This document shows positions 7,077 to 13,802 of a stretch of DNA of 15,973 nt, in pieces (within the stretch, counting starts at the first letter, position 1; the number at the start of each line of letters is the position of its first letter). Location of the stretch: NCBI GenBank assembly GCA_028293095.1, contig JAQGPK010000141.1, forward strand, positions 1 through 15,973, written 5' to 3'. The DNA comes from Chlamydiia bacterium (GTDB taxonomy: Bacteria; Chlamydiota; Chlamydiia; Chlamydiales; FEN-1388). The notes under the pieces were generated by a model that saw only the letters and a list, made by a program, of their open reading frames with translations, did no database searches and was not told where the DNA came from. The translations under genes and the position numbers were made by a program.

Positions 7077-10000
7077 GATCTTCCAAAATTTGATGGGTTG
7101 ATGGTGTATGTGCTCCCTCTTCGCGCTCTATGTAAGGGTTGGCTTTTTTACGCAAAAAGGTGAACATAACTGGGACAAAAAAAAGTGTTGTCAAGGTAGC
7201 AAGAGCTAATCCTCCAATCACAGCACGACCAAGAGGGGCATTTTGTTCAGAACCTTCGCCAATACCTAATGCCATGGGAATCATCCCCACAATCATAGCA
7301 AGCGCTGTCATCAATACAGGTCTCAATCGTGTAATGCCAGCTGCATGCATTGCCTCTTTTGCACTCAAACCCTCATGCATCTGCATATTGGCAAAAGTTA
7401 CAAGCAAAATACTATTGGCTGTTGCCACACCCACACTCATAATAGCACCCATAAGAGAGGGTACACTAAATGTTGTGTGGGTCAAATAAAGCATCCAAAT
7501 GATACCTGAGATGGCTCCAGGAAGTGCCATGATAATGATAAATGGATCAAGCCATGATTGATAATTGATCACCATAATACTGTAGACTAAAATGAGGGCG
7601 AAGATAAAACCAATTGCTAAGCGCGTAAAGGCTATTTGCATATTCAAAACAAGGCCTGTGATCACGATACGATTGCCTGGCGCCATTTTTGCATTCAGCT
7701 CATTGACAATCTCTTGAATAGTAGACGCCACTCCACCTAAATCCCTTCCTTGCACATTGGCATACACATCATAAGTCGGCTGAATATTGCAATGGGTAAT
7801 CACTCCAGGCGTTGACCTTCTTTCTAGTTTTGCTAAATCTCCCAAGAGCTGAGGCGCCGCAGTCAGCGGGCTAGAAACTGGCATCCTCAATAAAGATTCA
7901 ATCGTATTAATGCGATATTTCGGTGTTTGCACAGAGATGAGATAGGGAATACCGCCTTGACGATCGAGCCAAAAATTGGGAGTAACGACAGTACCTGATC
8001 CATACGAGAGTAAAATATCATTGGAAATATCTCTTTGAGTCAGTCCCACCTCTGCAAGCCGTGTACGGTCAACATTCAGGTAGAGCTCAGGAGCATCAAC
8101 CGTTTGATGAAGATGTACATCCACAGCACCTGGAACGTGAGAGACGCGAGTGACAAGCTCTTTAGCAATCTTTAAATTCTCTTTGGCGTTATAGCCTATC
8201 ACGCGAATATCGATCGGTGCTGGCAGACCAAAATTTAAGATTTGATTTACCATATCAGCTGCTTGGAAGTAAAAGATCAGATTTGGAAAAGCCAGCGGAA
8301 GACGCTCGCGGAGTAAAGCCACATATTCAGGAGTTGTGTGGTTTCTCTTTTTGGTTAATGAAACTAAAATCTCACCGTCGTAGGTACCAATTGTTGCCAT
8401 ATCACCAAAGGCCATGTTATAGGCTTGCCCTGGAATACCGATGTTATCAATCATTTGATTGATTTCTGAAGGAGGTATAATTTTTTTGATTTCTTCTTCG
8501 ACCTTTCCGAAAATTTCTTCCGTTACTTCAATCCGTGTGCCAGTAGGTGCTCTGACATGTAAACGAAACTGCCCTGCATCCACGAGTGGAAAAAAGTCTT
8601 CACCGATATAAGGAACAATGCAAGCGGCACTTGAAAAGATAAATAGAAAACAGATCAAAACTACAGGGCGACACTCTAATCCCCATGAAAGCATCCGCGA
8701 ATAGAGTTCTCGAAAATGATGAAAAAATCTTTCAAAATGTTCATGATATCTTTGAAGAAAATTTTTATGCGATTTTGCAGAATCTAAAGACAACTCTGCT
8801 GGAAGTAAGTAGTGGATCATAACTGGAACAAGTGTTCTTGAAAGTAACCATGAAGCCGCAACTGCAAAAACAACAGCTTCTGCAAAGGGAACAAATAAAA
8901 ATTTTGAAGGCCCTACAAGAAGTGTGACTGGAAAAAAGACAATGCAAATAGCAAGTGTAGAAACAAAAGCAGGGATTGTGACTTGTGAAGAGCCATCAAG
9001 CACAGCTTGCTTTAAAGGTTTTCCTAAAGCGATATTTCGATGAATATTTTCAACAGCAACTGTGGCATCATCAACTAAAATTCCAATGGCGAGAGCAAGT
9101 CCTCCCAAAGTCATGAGATTCAGTGTTTCACCAATTAAGCTAAGAAAAATAATTGATGTAAAAATAGAAAGTGGAATTGACACCCAAACAGTGAGTGTAC
9201 TTCGCCAGCTGCCTAAAAACATCAAAATCATAGCGCCAGTCAAAAGTGCTGCAAGTATTCCTTCTTCAACTACTCCAAAAATGGCAGCTTTTACAAAAAG
9301 TGACTGATCGAATAATAAACTAATGTTCATTCCTTCGGGGGCGGCTGCCTTCACTGTTTTGATAAGCTCTTTGACTCTTTCAATGATGTCTAATGTTGAA
9401 GCTGCTCCATTTTTCAAAATCGATAAAAGAACTGCCCTACTGCCTTGGTCACGCACAATATTTTTTTGTGGCATAAATCCGTCATGTGCATAAGCTACAT
9501 CACGAAGATAAATCACAGCCCCATCCACCACTCTCACAGGAAAGTCATTCATGCTGGCAATGAGATCTGGGGTATTATTGACATTCACGCGATAATCAAT
9601 TGTTCCGATTCTCGCATTTCCAGTAGGCGTTGTTAAATTTTGCGCTAACATTACGTTGTTAATATCACGAGGTGATAGCCCTTTTGCCTGAAGAGCGATA
9701 GGATCCAGGTCAACCATAACTTGCCTAACTTTTCCTCCATATGGAGTTGTCAGAGTAGTTCCTTGAATTGTGGAAATCGACTGTCGAATACGATAGATAC
9801 CATAATCATACAGCTCTTGTTCTGTGAGCTTGTCACTTGAAAGTGCCATTTGAATCAAAGGAACAGTATTTGCATTATAGCGTAAAATAGTAGGAGGCTG
9901 CATACCAGTAGGCATGATCCGCAAGATAGATTGTGAACTTGCAGTTGCCTGTGCGACTGCTGACTCAATTTCAACACCAGGATAAAAGAAGAGACGGACC

Positions 10001-10272
10001 AGCCCAATTCCATCGAGTGTTTGGGATTCAATCCGTTCAATATCATTTACATTATTGGAAAGAGTGTATTCGCTATAGGTTGTAATACGCTGCGCAAATT
10101 CCTCTGCTGGGAGGCCTTCAAAGGTCCAAATCACGCTGACAACGGGAATGTTAATAAAGGGGAAAATATCTTTGGCAGTGCGTACAGTAAACCACCCACC
10201 GATCGATAGCATCAAGAGTGCTACGACGACAAAAGTATACGGACGTCTGAGTGCCAGTGTAACAATCCACAT
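7066..10272 (-). CDS. RND (HAE-1/AcrB-type) efflux permease
   Basis: 1068 residues, the full length of the family. Proton-driven inner-membrane transporter that exports drugs or other amphiphiles from the periplasm with the adaptor encoded downstream. Features in order: first membrane helix (about 12-30), porter loop 1 (31-330), helices 2-6 with the proton-relay pair D401-D402 in AIGILVDDATVAVEN, a long amphipathic linker, helix 7 (about 535-553), porter loop 2 starting at GEDFFPLVDAGQF, and helices 8-12. The TM10 motif reads GVATANSILLV (948-958), so the position of AcrB Lys940 is Ala952; the same change occurs in a common subfamily whose N terminus begins MWIV-x-LALRRPYTF. The ATG is the first gene start of the minus-strand operon. 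No TolC-type gene is nearby, so the channel must be encoded elsewhere. Confidence 0.95.
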   Translation of the reverse strand: MWIVTLALRRPYTFVVVALLMLSIGGWFTVRTAKDIFPFINIPVVSVIWTFEGLPAEEFAQRITTYSEYTLSNNVNDIERIESQTLDGIGLVRLFFYPGVEIESAVAQATASSQSILRIMPTGMQPPTILRYNANTVPLIQMALSSDKLTEQELYDYGIYRIRQSISTIQGTTLTTPYGGKVRQVMVDLDPIALQAKGLSPRDINNVMLAQNLTTPTGNARIGTIDYRVNVNNTPDLIASMNDFPVRVVDGAVIYLRDVAYAHDGFMPQKNIVRDQGSRAVLLSILKNGAASTLDIIERVKELIKTVKAAAPEGMNISLLFDQSLFVKAAIFGVVEEGILAALLTGAMILMFLGSWRSTLTVWVSIPLSIFTSIIFLSLIGETLNLMTLGGLALAIGILVDDATVAVENIHRNIALGKPLKQAVLDGSSQVTIPAFVSTLAICIVFFPVTLLVGPSKFLFVPFAEAVVFAVAASWLLSRTLVPVMIHYLLPAELSLDSAKSHKNFLQRYHEHFERFFHHFRELYSRMLSWGLECRPVVLICFLFIFSSAACIVPYIGEDFFPLVDAGQFRLHVRAPTGTRIEVTEEIFGKVEEEIKKIIPPSEINQMIDNIGIPGQAYNMAFGDMATIGTYDGEILVSLTKKRNHTTPEYVALLRERLPLAFPNLIFYFQAADMVNQILNFGLPAPIDIRVIGYNAKENLKIAKELVTRVSHVPGAVDVHLHQTVDAPELYLNVDRTRLAEVGLTQRDISNDILLSYGSGTVVTPNFWLDRQGGIPYLISVQTPKYRINTIESLLRMPVSSPLTAAPQLLGDLAKLERRSTPGVITHCNIQPTYDVYANVQGRDLGGVASTIQEIVNELNAKMAPGNRIVITGLVLNMQIAFTRLAIGFIFALILVYSIMVINYQSWLDPFIIIMALPGAISGIIWMLYLTHTTFSVPSLMGAIMSVGVATANSILLVTFANMQMHEGLSAKEAMHAAGITRLRPVLMTALAMIVGMIPMALGIGEGSEQNAPLGRAVIGGLALATLTTLFFVPVMFTFLRKKANPYIEREEGAHTPSTHQILEDHDK

Positions 10273-10306
10273 TTGAGGGCGCCTATTAGTATCTTAGATA
10301 AAGCGC

Positions 10307-10335
10307 AGTCTTGTGAATTGGCCTAAACATGTCAA
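10307..10335 (-). promoter_or_regulatory. Candidate sigma-70-type promoter of the RND operon
   Basis: The minus strand carries a perfect -35 TTGACA (10335-10330), a 17-base spacer, and AAGACT (10312-10307) as a weak -10 with 3 of 6 consensus bases. Transcription would start near 10300, giving a leader of about 28 bases before the ATG at 10272. An upstream A/T-rich tract (10336-10375) could act as an UP element. Confidence 0.4.
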
Positions 10336-10395
10336 TAAATTTTTATAAAAATGTTTATATATTTTCATTTTCGCATTTCATGAGAGCAAGGAGCA

Positions 10396-10501
10396 TTTTT
10401 AACGCAAAGAAATACAGAAGGCGCAAAGGCGCAAAGAGTAGCCACACAATGTATAGTGGAGGATTTTTTGATTCTTTTTTACCACAGAGGACACAGAGAG
10501 G
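10396..10501 (+). repeat. Outer inverted repeat, left copy
   Basis: Matches the reverse complement of 11496-11601 without gaps over 106 bases, with four mismatches (10429, 10441, 10490 and 10491). It contains runs of the type AACGCAAAGAAATACAGAAG and ACCACAGAGGACACAGAGAG, a purine-rich interspersed repeat style I recognise from intergenic DNA of unrelated bacteria. Confidence 0.85.
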
Positions 10502-10514
10502 CATTTTTTGGTAT

Positions 10515-10593
10515 ATAAACCACGGAGTGGTACTTTGCCACGTAAGTGGCTACAGTTGTTAGCCGTAGGTGACCCGTAGGGGAACCTACGGTA
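10515..10593 (+). repeat. Middle inverted repeat, left copy: array of three hairpins
   Basis: Matches the reverse complement of 11197-11275 in 77 of 79 bases. It is built of three small palindromes: ACCAC-GGA-GTGGT (10519-10531), GCCAC-GTAA-GTGGC (10537-10550) and CCGTAGG-GGAA-CCTACGG (10574-10591). A further CCGTAGG at 10563-10569 could pair alternatively with the CCTACGG. REP-like, and a possible substrate of the adjacent transposase. Confidence 0.85.
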
Positions 10594-10705
10594 CAGCACC
10601 CCCATCCAAATGAAGAGCCAGGAACTGGCGACATTTAAAACTCTAATTTATTTTCAAGAATTGGTATAAATATCTTTCCGTATTTTCAGCTCAGGCAAAT
10701 TTTTT

Positions 10706-11158
10706 ATGGCATCTTCTCATCGTGTGCATTTCTTTCATCTTATTTGGTCAACAAAAGGAAGAGCAGACTTTATTTTACCTAAAATGCAAGAGCCTCTTTA
10801 TACATATATGGGAGGAGTTATTAGAAAAACTGGCGGAACTTTATTAGAAATTGGAGGAATTATAAATCACGTTCATCTTCTTGTTGAGCTATCGAATCTA
10901 GAACATTTTATAAGTCTTATCCGAAACACAAAAACTTCATCAACAGCTTGGTTAAAGCAACAGTACCCAGAATGCAAAAATTTTGCGTGGCAAGATGGAT
11001 ATGGATCTTTTTCTGTAAGTTATTCACAGTTAGAAGCGACTCGTGCTTATATTCAGAATCAGGAAAAACATCATCACAATCAATCATTTGAAGAAGAGTA
11101 CGCCAAAGTTTTAAAGCTTCATCAAGTCGCGTTCGATCCTCGATACGCCTTCGATTAA
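10706..11158 (+). CDS. IS200-like / REP-associated Y1 transposase (RAYT)
   Basis: 150 residues, full length for a Y1 (HUH) single-strand transposase. The HUH motif is H55-x-H57 in INHVHLLVEL. The likely catalytic Tyr is Y115 in ATRAYIQNQEKHHH, with a Gln four residues later in the usual helix. HRVHFFHLIWSTKGR at the start and FAWQDGYGSFSVSYSQ at 93-108 are strong family signatures. These enzymes cut and join single-stranded DNA at hairpins, and domesticated members process REP sequences. The ATG at 10706 has only a weak upstream CAGG; TATAAAT near 10665 may serve as a -10. The stop codon lies one base before the right 20-bp repeat, so gene and ends form one tight unit. There is no tnpB partner. 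Confidence 0.92.
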   Translation: MASSHRVHFFHLIWSTKGRADFILPKMQEPLYTYMGGVIRKTGGTLLEIGGIINHVHLLVELSNLEHFISLIRNTKTSSTAWLKQQYPECKNFAWQDGYGSFSVSYSQLEATRAYIQNQEKHHHNQSFEEEYAKVLKLHQVAFDPRYAFD

Positions 11159-11159
11159 T

Positions 11160-11179
11160 TGTCGCCAGTTCCTGGCTCT
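11160..11179 (-). repeat. Inner 20-bp inverted repeat, right end of the Y1 element
   Basis: Exact reverse complement of 10614-10633. It forms a GCCAG-TTC-CTGGC hairpin (11164-11176) directly after the transposase stop codon. Confidence 0.85.
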
Positions 11180-11196
11180 AACTTAACGCATGGATA

Positions 11197-11275
11197 TACC
11201 GTAGGTTCCCCTACGGGTCACCTACGGCTAACAACTGTAGCCACTTACGTGGCAAGGTACCACTTCGTGGTTTAT
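11197..11275 (-). repeat. Middle inverted repeat, right copy: three hairpins
   Basis: Reverse complement of 10515-10593 with two mismatches. Hairpins lie at 11199-11216 (CCGTAGG/CCTACGG), 11240-11253 (GCCAC/GTGGC) and 11259-11271 (ACCAC/GTGGT). The extra CCTACGG at 11221-11227 is kept. The two mismatches fall in the loop of the ACCAC hairpin and just after it, which leaves every stem intact. Confidence 0.85.
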
Positions 11276-11365
11276 TCAACGATTTACAAGATTTAGGTTT
11301 ATTTAACGATTTACAAGATTTAGGTTTTTTCCATTTACAAGATTTAGGTTTTTTCCATTTACAAG
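11271..11365 (+). repeat. Short tandem repeat, about 3.5 units of 24-27 bp
   Basis: The core ATTTACAAGATTTAGG is repeated head to tail: two units of 27 bases joined by TTTATTCAACG or TTTATTTAACG, one unit of 24 bases joined by TTTTTTCC, and a partial copy ending ATTTACAAG. The units abut with no unique spacers. It starts at the outer edge of the right middle repeat and lies in DNA that has no partner on the left side. Confidence 0.85.
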
Positions 11366-11495
11366 TAACGCTGTAGCCTCTTCTTAGCTTGCATACCAAG
11401 AAACACAAAGACACAGAGGATACTCAAAGAGAAGATTTGCAAAATCTCTTTTTCTAATTCTATATCTTCATACATAGAGAAGAATTACAGAAACC
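11276..11495. other. Non-coding insert splitting the right arm of the nested repeat
   Basis: This 220-base stretch separates the right middle and outer repeats, whereas the left copies are only 13 bases apart. It holds most of the tandem repeat, a further purine-rich repeat motif (AACACAAAGACACAGAGGA, 11402-11420) and the hairpin at 11433-11447. A related inverted motif is at 11614-11634. I see no gene here. Confidence 0.55.
11433..11453 (+). terminator. Weak hairpin followed by T-run (possible terminator)
   Basis: AGATTT-GCA-AAATCT (11433-11447) followed by CTTTTT. The stem is only six pairs and AT-rich, so it may be a chance structure. It would act on plus-strand transcription leaving the transposase gene. 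Confidence 0.25.
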
Positions 11496-11601
11496 CCTCT
11501 CTGTGATCTCTGTGGTAAAAAAGAATCAAAAAATCCTCCACTATACATTGTGTGGATACTCTTTGCGTCTTTGCGCCTTCTGTATTTCTTTGCGTTAAAA
11601 A
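11496..11601 (-). repeat. Outer inverted repeat, right copy
   Basis: Reverse complement of 10396-10501 with four mismatches and no gaps. Outside it, 11602-11682 shows no gene, only one short purine-rich motif in reverse orientation (11614-11634). Confidence 0.85.
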
Positions 11602-11682
11602 ATCCTAAAGTCAAGTCTGTGTTCTTTGTGTTGAAAAAATTTAACGACACCTCTACATCTACCATCCCCACCTCACCTCAAC

Positions 11683-11699
11683 TGTCATAAAAAATGACA
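11683..11699 (-). terminator. Hairpin directly after the amine oxidase stop codon
   Basis: Six-pair stem TGTCAT/ATGACA with a loop of five T (minus strand), starting at the base after the TAG stop. No T-run follows the stem, so it is at best a weak intrinsic terminator or an mRNA 3'-end stabiliser for the four-gene operon. Confidence 0.35.
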
Positions 11700-13199
11700 C
11701 TACTTTGCTTGTAGCAACTGTATTAACTGCTGTGAAATGCGAAAAGCTGCTCGCCCCGCACCATCAACATGGCCGTTTTCCGTTGTATCTCCACCAATAT
11801 ACACGCGTCCAAAGGGCTCCCGTAGATGATTTGCAAGAGTATCAAAGCGAGAACGCCTATACTTCAAAGGCCAATACGCAATGGCTGTGGGATAAAGACG
11901 TATCTCTGTCGAAGTGACATACTTTGAAAATCCTGGAAACAGAGCATCCATATTTCTGGTAGTAATTTTCTCAACATCACGTGGTGCTTTATTCATTAAT
12001 TCACGAGCATAGTAGCCTGAAATTACAAGCGTCATCACTTGATTATCTTGAGAAGAGAGCTGCTCTTCACAATCGGTTGTATTATAAATGACACCAGTTG
12101 GACCATTTGTTATAAATGTAAAGAGATTCTCAGTTTCATATTTTGCCCATGTTTTTTTAGCTTCAGGTTTCACGCGATAATGAACCTTTGCATAACATCC
12201 ATATCCGGCAGTTAAAATCGCCTTTCTCTTTTCATCATCGAGTTTTGGCACAAACTTAATGCGATCGATCACATATAAAGGGACAGTCACAACTACGTAC
12301 TTCCCCTTTATTACATGCTCCTTTTGATTAGCTCCCACATACTTCACTTCCACATTTTCACTACTTTGCACAATCTGCTTCACTTGACAATTCAATTTGA
12401 TAGTCTCTTTGGGAAGCTTTTTTGCAAGCGCCTTAGAAAAATTGCTATTTCCACCCTTTACATGGAAATTCTTTTCTCCAAAACCTTGAGGCGTGTCTAA
12501 AAAAACATGCATCACATCAATTCCATCAAGAGCGCTAATCTTATCCCATTCAATGGCAAGTTCAGGCTCTATAGTCAAACGAATCCACTCTCGTACTTTA
12601 CGAGACAGGTTATTATGCGAGACATACTGAGAAAAACTTATAATCATCAAGTTTTTGAGACGTTGCGAGAGCGGCTTGCCCTGATAATATGTCGCCTGCA
12701 GCTCTTTATACAGCTCCCATGTTTTCATATTCCATTTTAAGAATGCTGCTTTCTCATCGGGTGTAAAAATTCCTGAAAGATAGGCATCACGATCGCCATT
12801 GCCAGTGTACGTATAAAATTTTCCGTCAATCTTCACTGCAGAATGAGCAAAATCTTCTACAAGAGGCAGCCTCAATTCTCTAAACAAAGGATAGACAGAG
12901 CTTTTTTCAAAATACTTTTCCACGTACTCTTCAGCAGTAGCTTTATCAGGATAGGTAATTGTCTCTGTCCGCCCACCAATGCGCTGTGACTGCTCTAAGA
13001 TAACCGATGAAATGCCCGCCTTTTTAAGCTCATACGCTGTAATGAGCCCTGTCATCCCAGCTCCGACTATAATCACAGGAGACTCATCCACCTCTAGTCG
13101 CTTAGCTATGAGTTTTTCATGGCTAGTCTTTATAAATGTGCAAGACACTACACTCAAAGCCGTGCATACCAAAACAAAGAGCGCTTTATACATCTTCAT
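11700..13199 (-). CDS. Flavin amine oxidase-like lipoprotein
   Basis: 499 residues of the flavin-containing amine oxidase (MAO/polyamine oxidase) family. These enzymes oxidise amines or amino acids with FAD and O2, giving an imine/aldehyde and H2O2. Residues 1-20 are a signal peptide with a lipobox-like end (LSVVSC, Cys20), so the protein is probably exported and lipid-anchored. The FAD-binding site follows: VIIVGAGMTGL (43-52), the ribose-binding Glu of VILEQ (E69) and IGGRTET (74-80). Near the C terminus GRVYIGGDTTENGHVDGAG (about 465-483) is the second FAD motif, close to the MAO pattern. The substrate-binding middle gives no substrate clue. The ATG directly follows the SDR stop with no gap, so translation is probably coupled. 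It is the last gene of the operon. Confidence 0.88.
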   Translation of the reverse strand: MKMYKALFVLVCTALSVVSCTFIKTSHEKLIAKRLEVDESPVIIVGAGMTGLITAYELKKAGISSVILEQSQRIGGRTETITYPDKATAEEYVEKYFEKSSVYPLFRELRLPLVEDFAHSAVKIDGKFYTYTGNGDRDAYLSGIFTPDEKAAFLKWNMKTWELYKELQATYYQGKPLSQRLKNLMIISFSQYVSHNNLSRKVREWIRLTIEPELAIEWDKISALDGIDVMHVFLDTPQGFGEKNFHVKGGNSNFSKALAKKLPKETIKLNCQVKQIVQSSENVEVKYVGANQKEHVIKGKYVVVTVPLYVIDRIKFVPKLDDEKRKAILTAGYGCYAKVHYRVKPEAKKTWAKYETENLFTFITNGPTGVIYNTTDCEEQLSSQDNQVMTLVISGYYARELMNKAPRDVEKITTRNMDALFPGFSKYVTSTEIRLYPTAIAYWPLKYRRSRFDTLANHLREPFGRVYIGGDTTENGHVDGAGRAAFRISQQLIQLLQAK

Positions 13200-13802
13200 C
13201 TAATAGCCCGCTTGATAGATTTGCCCTGTCTGCAGTCCTTCAACACTTTTTACATAGGAAAGCGCAATTTGTTGAACAGGAATTGCCTCAAATCCATAAA
13301 AATAGGAGCCAAAAGCCGCGGCCGATTCTGCAACTAGAGTTGGGCTCACAGCGTTGACCCGAATACCCTGCGTGAGCTCAATGGCTGCAGCTTTAACAAA
13401 ACTATCGACTGCACCATTGACCATCGATGCTGAAGATCCTGCTCGAACCGGATCGTGGGATAAAATACCACTTGTCAGAGTGAACGATCCATTTGGCTGA
13501 ATGTACTCTCTACCTATCAAGACAACATTCACTTGTCCCATCAACTTATGGTTAAGACCGATGCGATATTTTGCATCAGTCATCTTAGAAAAATTTTCAA
13601 AATGAACATCTCCTGCAGTCACCACCACAGCATCAAATTTTCCAGCCTTTTCAAACAGATGGCGAATTGACTCTTCTGAAGCTATATCACAAATTATATC
13701 ACCACGCGTGCGACTTGCAATAAGCACTTCATGTCGTGAGGAAAGCTCACCTGCAACAGCCGCGCCAATTGTTCCTGTACCACCTATAATAATTACTTTC
13801 AT
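13200..13802 (-). CDS. SDR-fold protein lacking the YxxxK catalytic pair
   Basis: 200 residues of the short-chain dehydrogenase/reductase superfamily. The cofactor-binding GGTGTIG is at 7-13, followed by DIICDIASEESI (an aspartate at the end of a strand), VVVTAGDVHF in place of NNAG, and the Ser of TLTSGIL (S111). Where classical SDRs have YxxxK, aligned on the AIEL element, this protein has ASMVN, so Tyr is Ala125 and Lys is Asn129. I recall a subfamily with the same ISLVNAGLE-type sequence, so the change may be ancestral there rather than local decay. The activity, NAD(P)-dependent or otherwise, is unclear. The frame opens at a GTG at 13814, but the ATG at 13802 overlaps the TrmO stop (ATGA) and has AAGGAG (13814-13819) 11 bases upstream. 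Confidence 0.85.
   Translation of the reverse strand: MKVIIIGGTGTIGAAVAGELSSRHEVLIASRTRGDIICDIASEESIRHLFEKAGKFDAVVVTAGDVHFENFSKMTDAKYRIGLNHKLMGQVNVVLIGREYIQPNGSFTLTSGILSHDPVRAGSSASMVNGAVDSFVKAAAIELTQGIRVNAVSPTLVAESAAAFGSYFYGFEAIPVQQIALSYVKSVEGLQTGQIYQAGY

Larger units (their letters stand above)
10614..11179 (+). mobile_element. IS200-like/RAYT element core with 20-bp hairpin ends
   Basis: A single Y1 transposase gene is bounded by a perfect 20-base inverted repeat (10614-10633 and 11160-11179). Each copy contains the hairpin GCCAG-GAA-CTGGC (10617-10629, and its complement 11164-11176). IS200-type elements carry subterminal hairpins rather than DDE-style terminal repeats, and REP-associated transposases lie between inverted REP hairpins, so both fit. 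The gene is intact. Confidence 0.7.
10396..11601. mobile_element. Composite nested inverted-repeat unit around a Y1 transposase
   Basis: Three concentric pairs of inverted repeats surround the transposase gene: 106 bp outer (10396-10501 with 11496-11601), 79 bp middle (10515-10593 with 11197-11275) and 20 bp inner (10614-10633 with 11160-11179). On the left the outer and middle repeats are 13 bases apart; on the right 220 bases separate them. The symmetry suggests either a unit that moved as a whole or repeated insertion of hairpin elements into one another. I see no target-site duplication at the outer ends. This accounts for the two long non-coding stretches 10273-10705 and 11159-11699. Confidence 0.6.

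Noticed and set aside
8217..8462. Open frames antisense to the RND permease, here and at 7139-7489, 9062-9307 and others
   Set aside because: They are opposite a conserved full-length gene, lack ribosome binding sites and have unlikely protein composition.
10329..10605. Open frames of 68-77 codons on both strands over the left repeats (translations such as NAKKYRRRKGAK and LRLCAFCISLR)
   Set aside because: They are translations of the interspersed purine-rich repeat and hairpin repeat. The inverted copy on the right gives the same kind of peptide, and no ribosome binding site or protein-like composition is present.
11271..11365. Possible CRISPR array
   Set aside because: Units of 24-27 bases abut directly without unique spacers, and there are no cas genes.
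11211..11671. Open frames over the right repeats and tandem units (KPKSCKSLNKPKSC-type and NAKKYRRRKDAK-type peptides)
   Set aside because: The repetitive peptide follows directly from the tandem DNA units, and the other is the inverted copy of the outer repeat. I see no sign of selection for protein.
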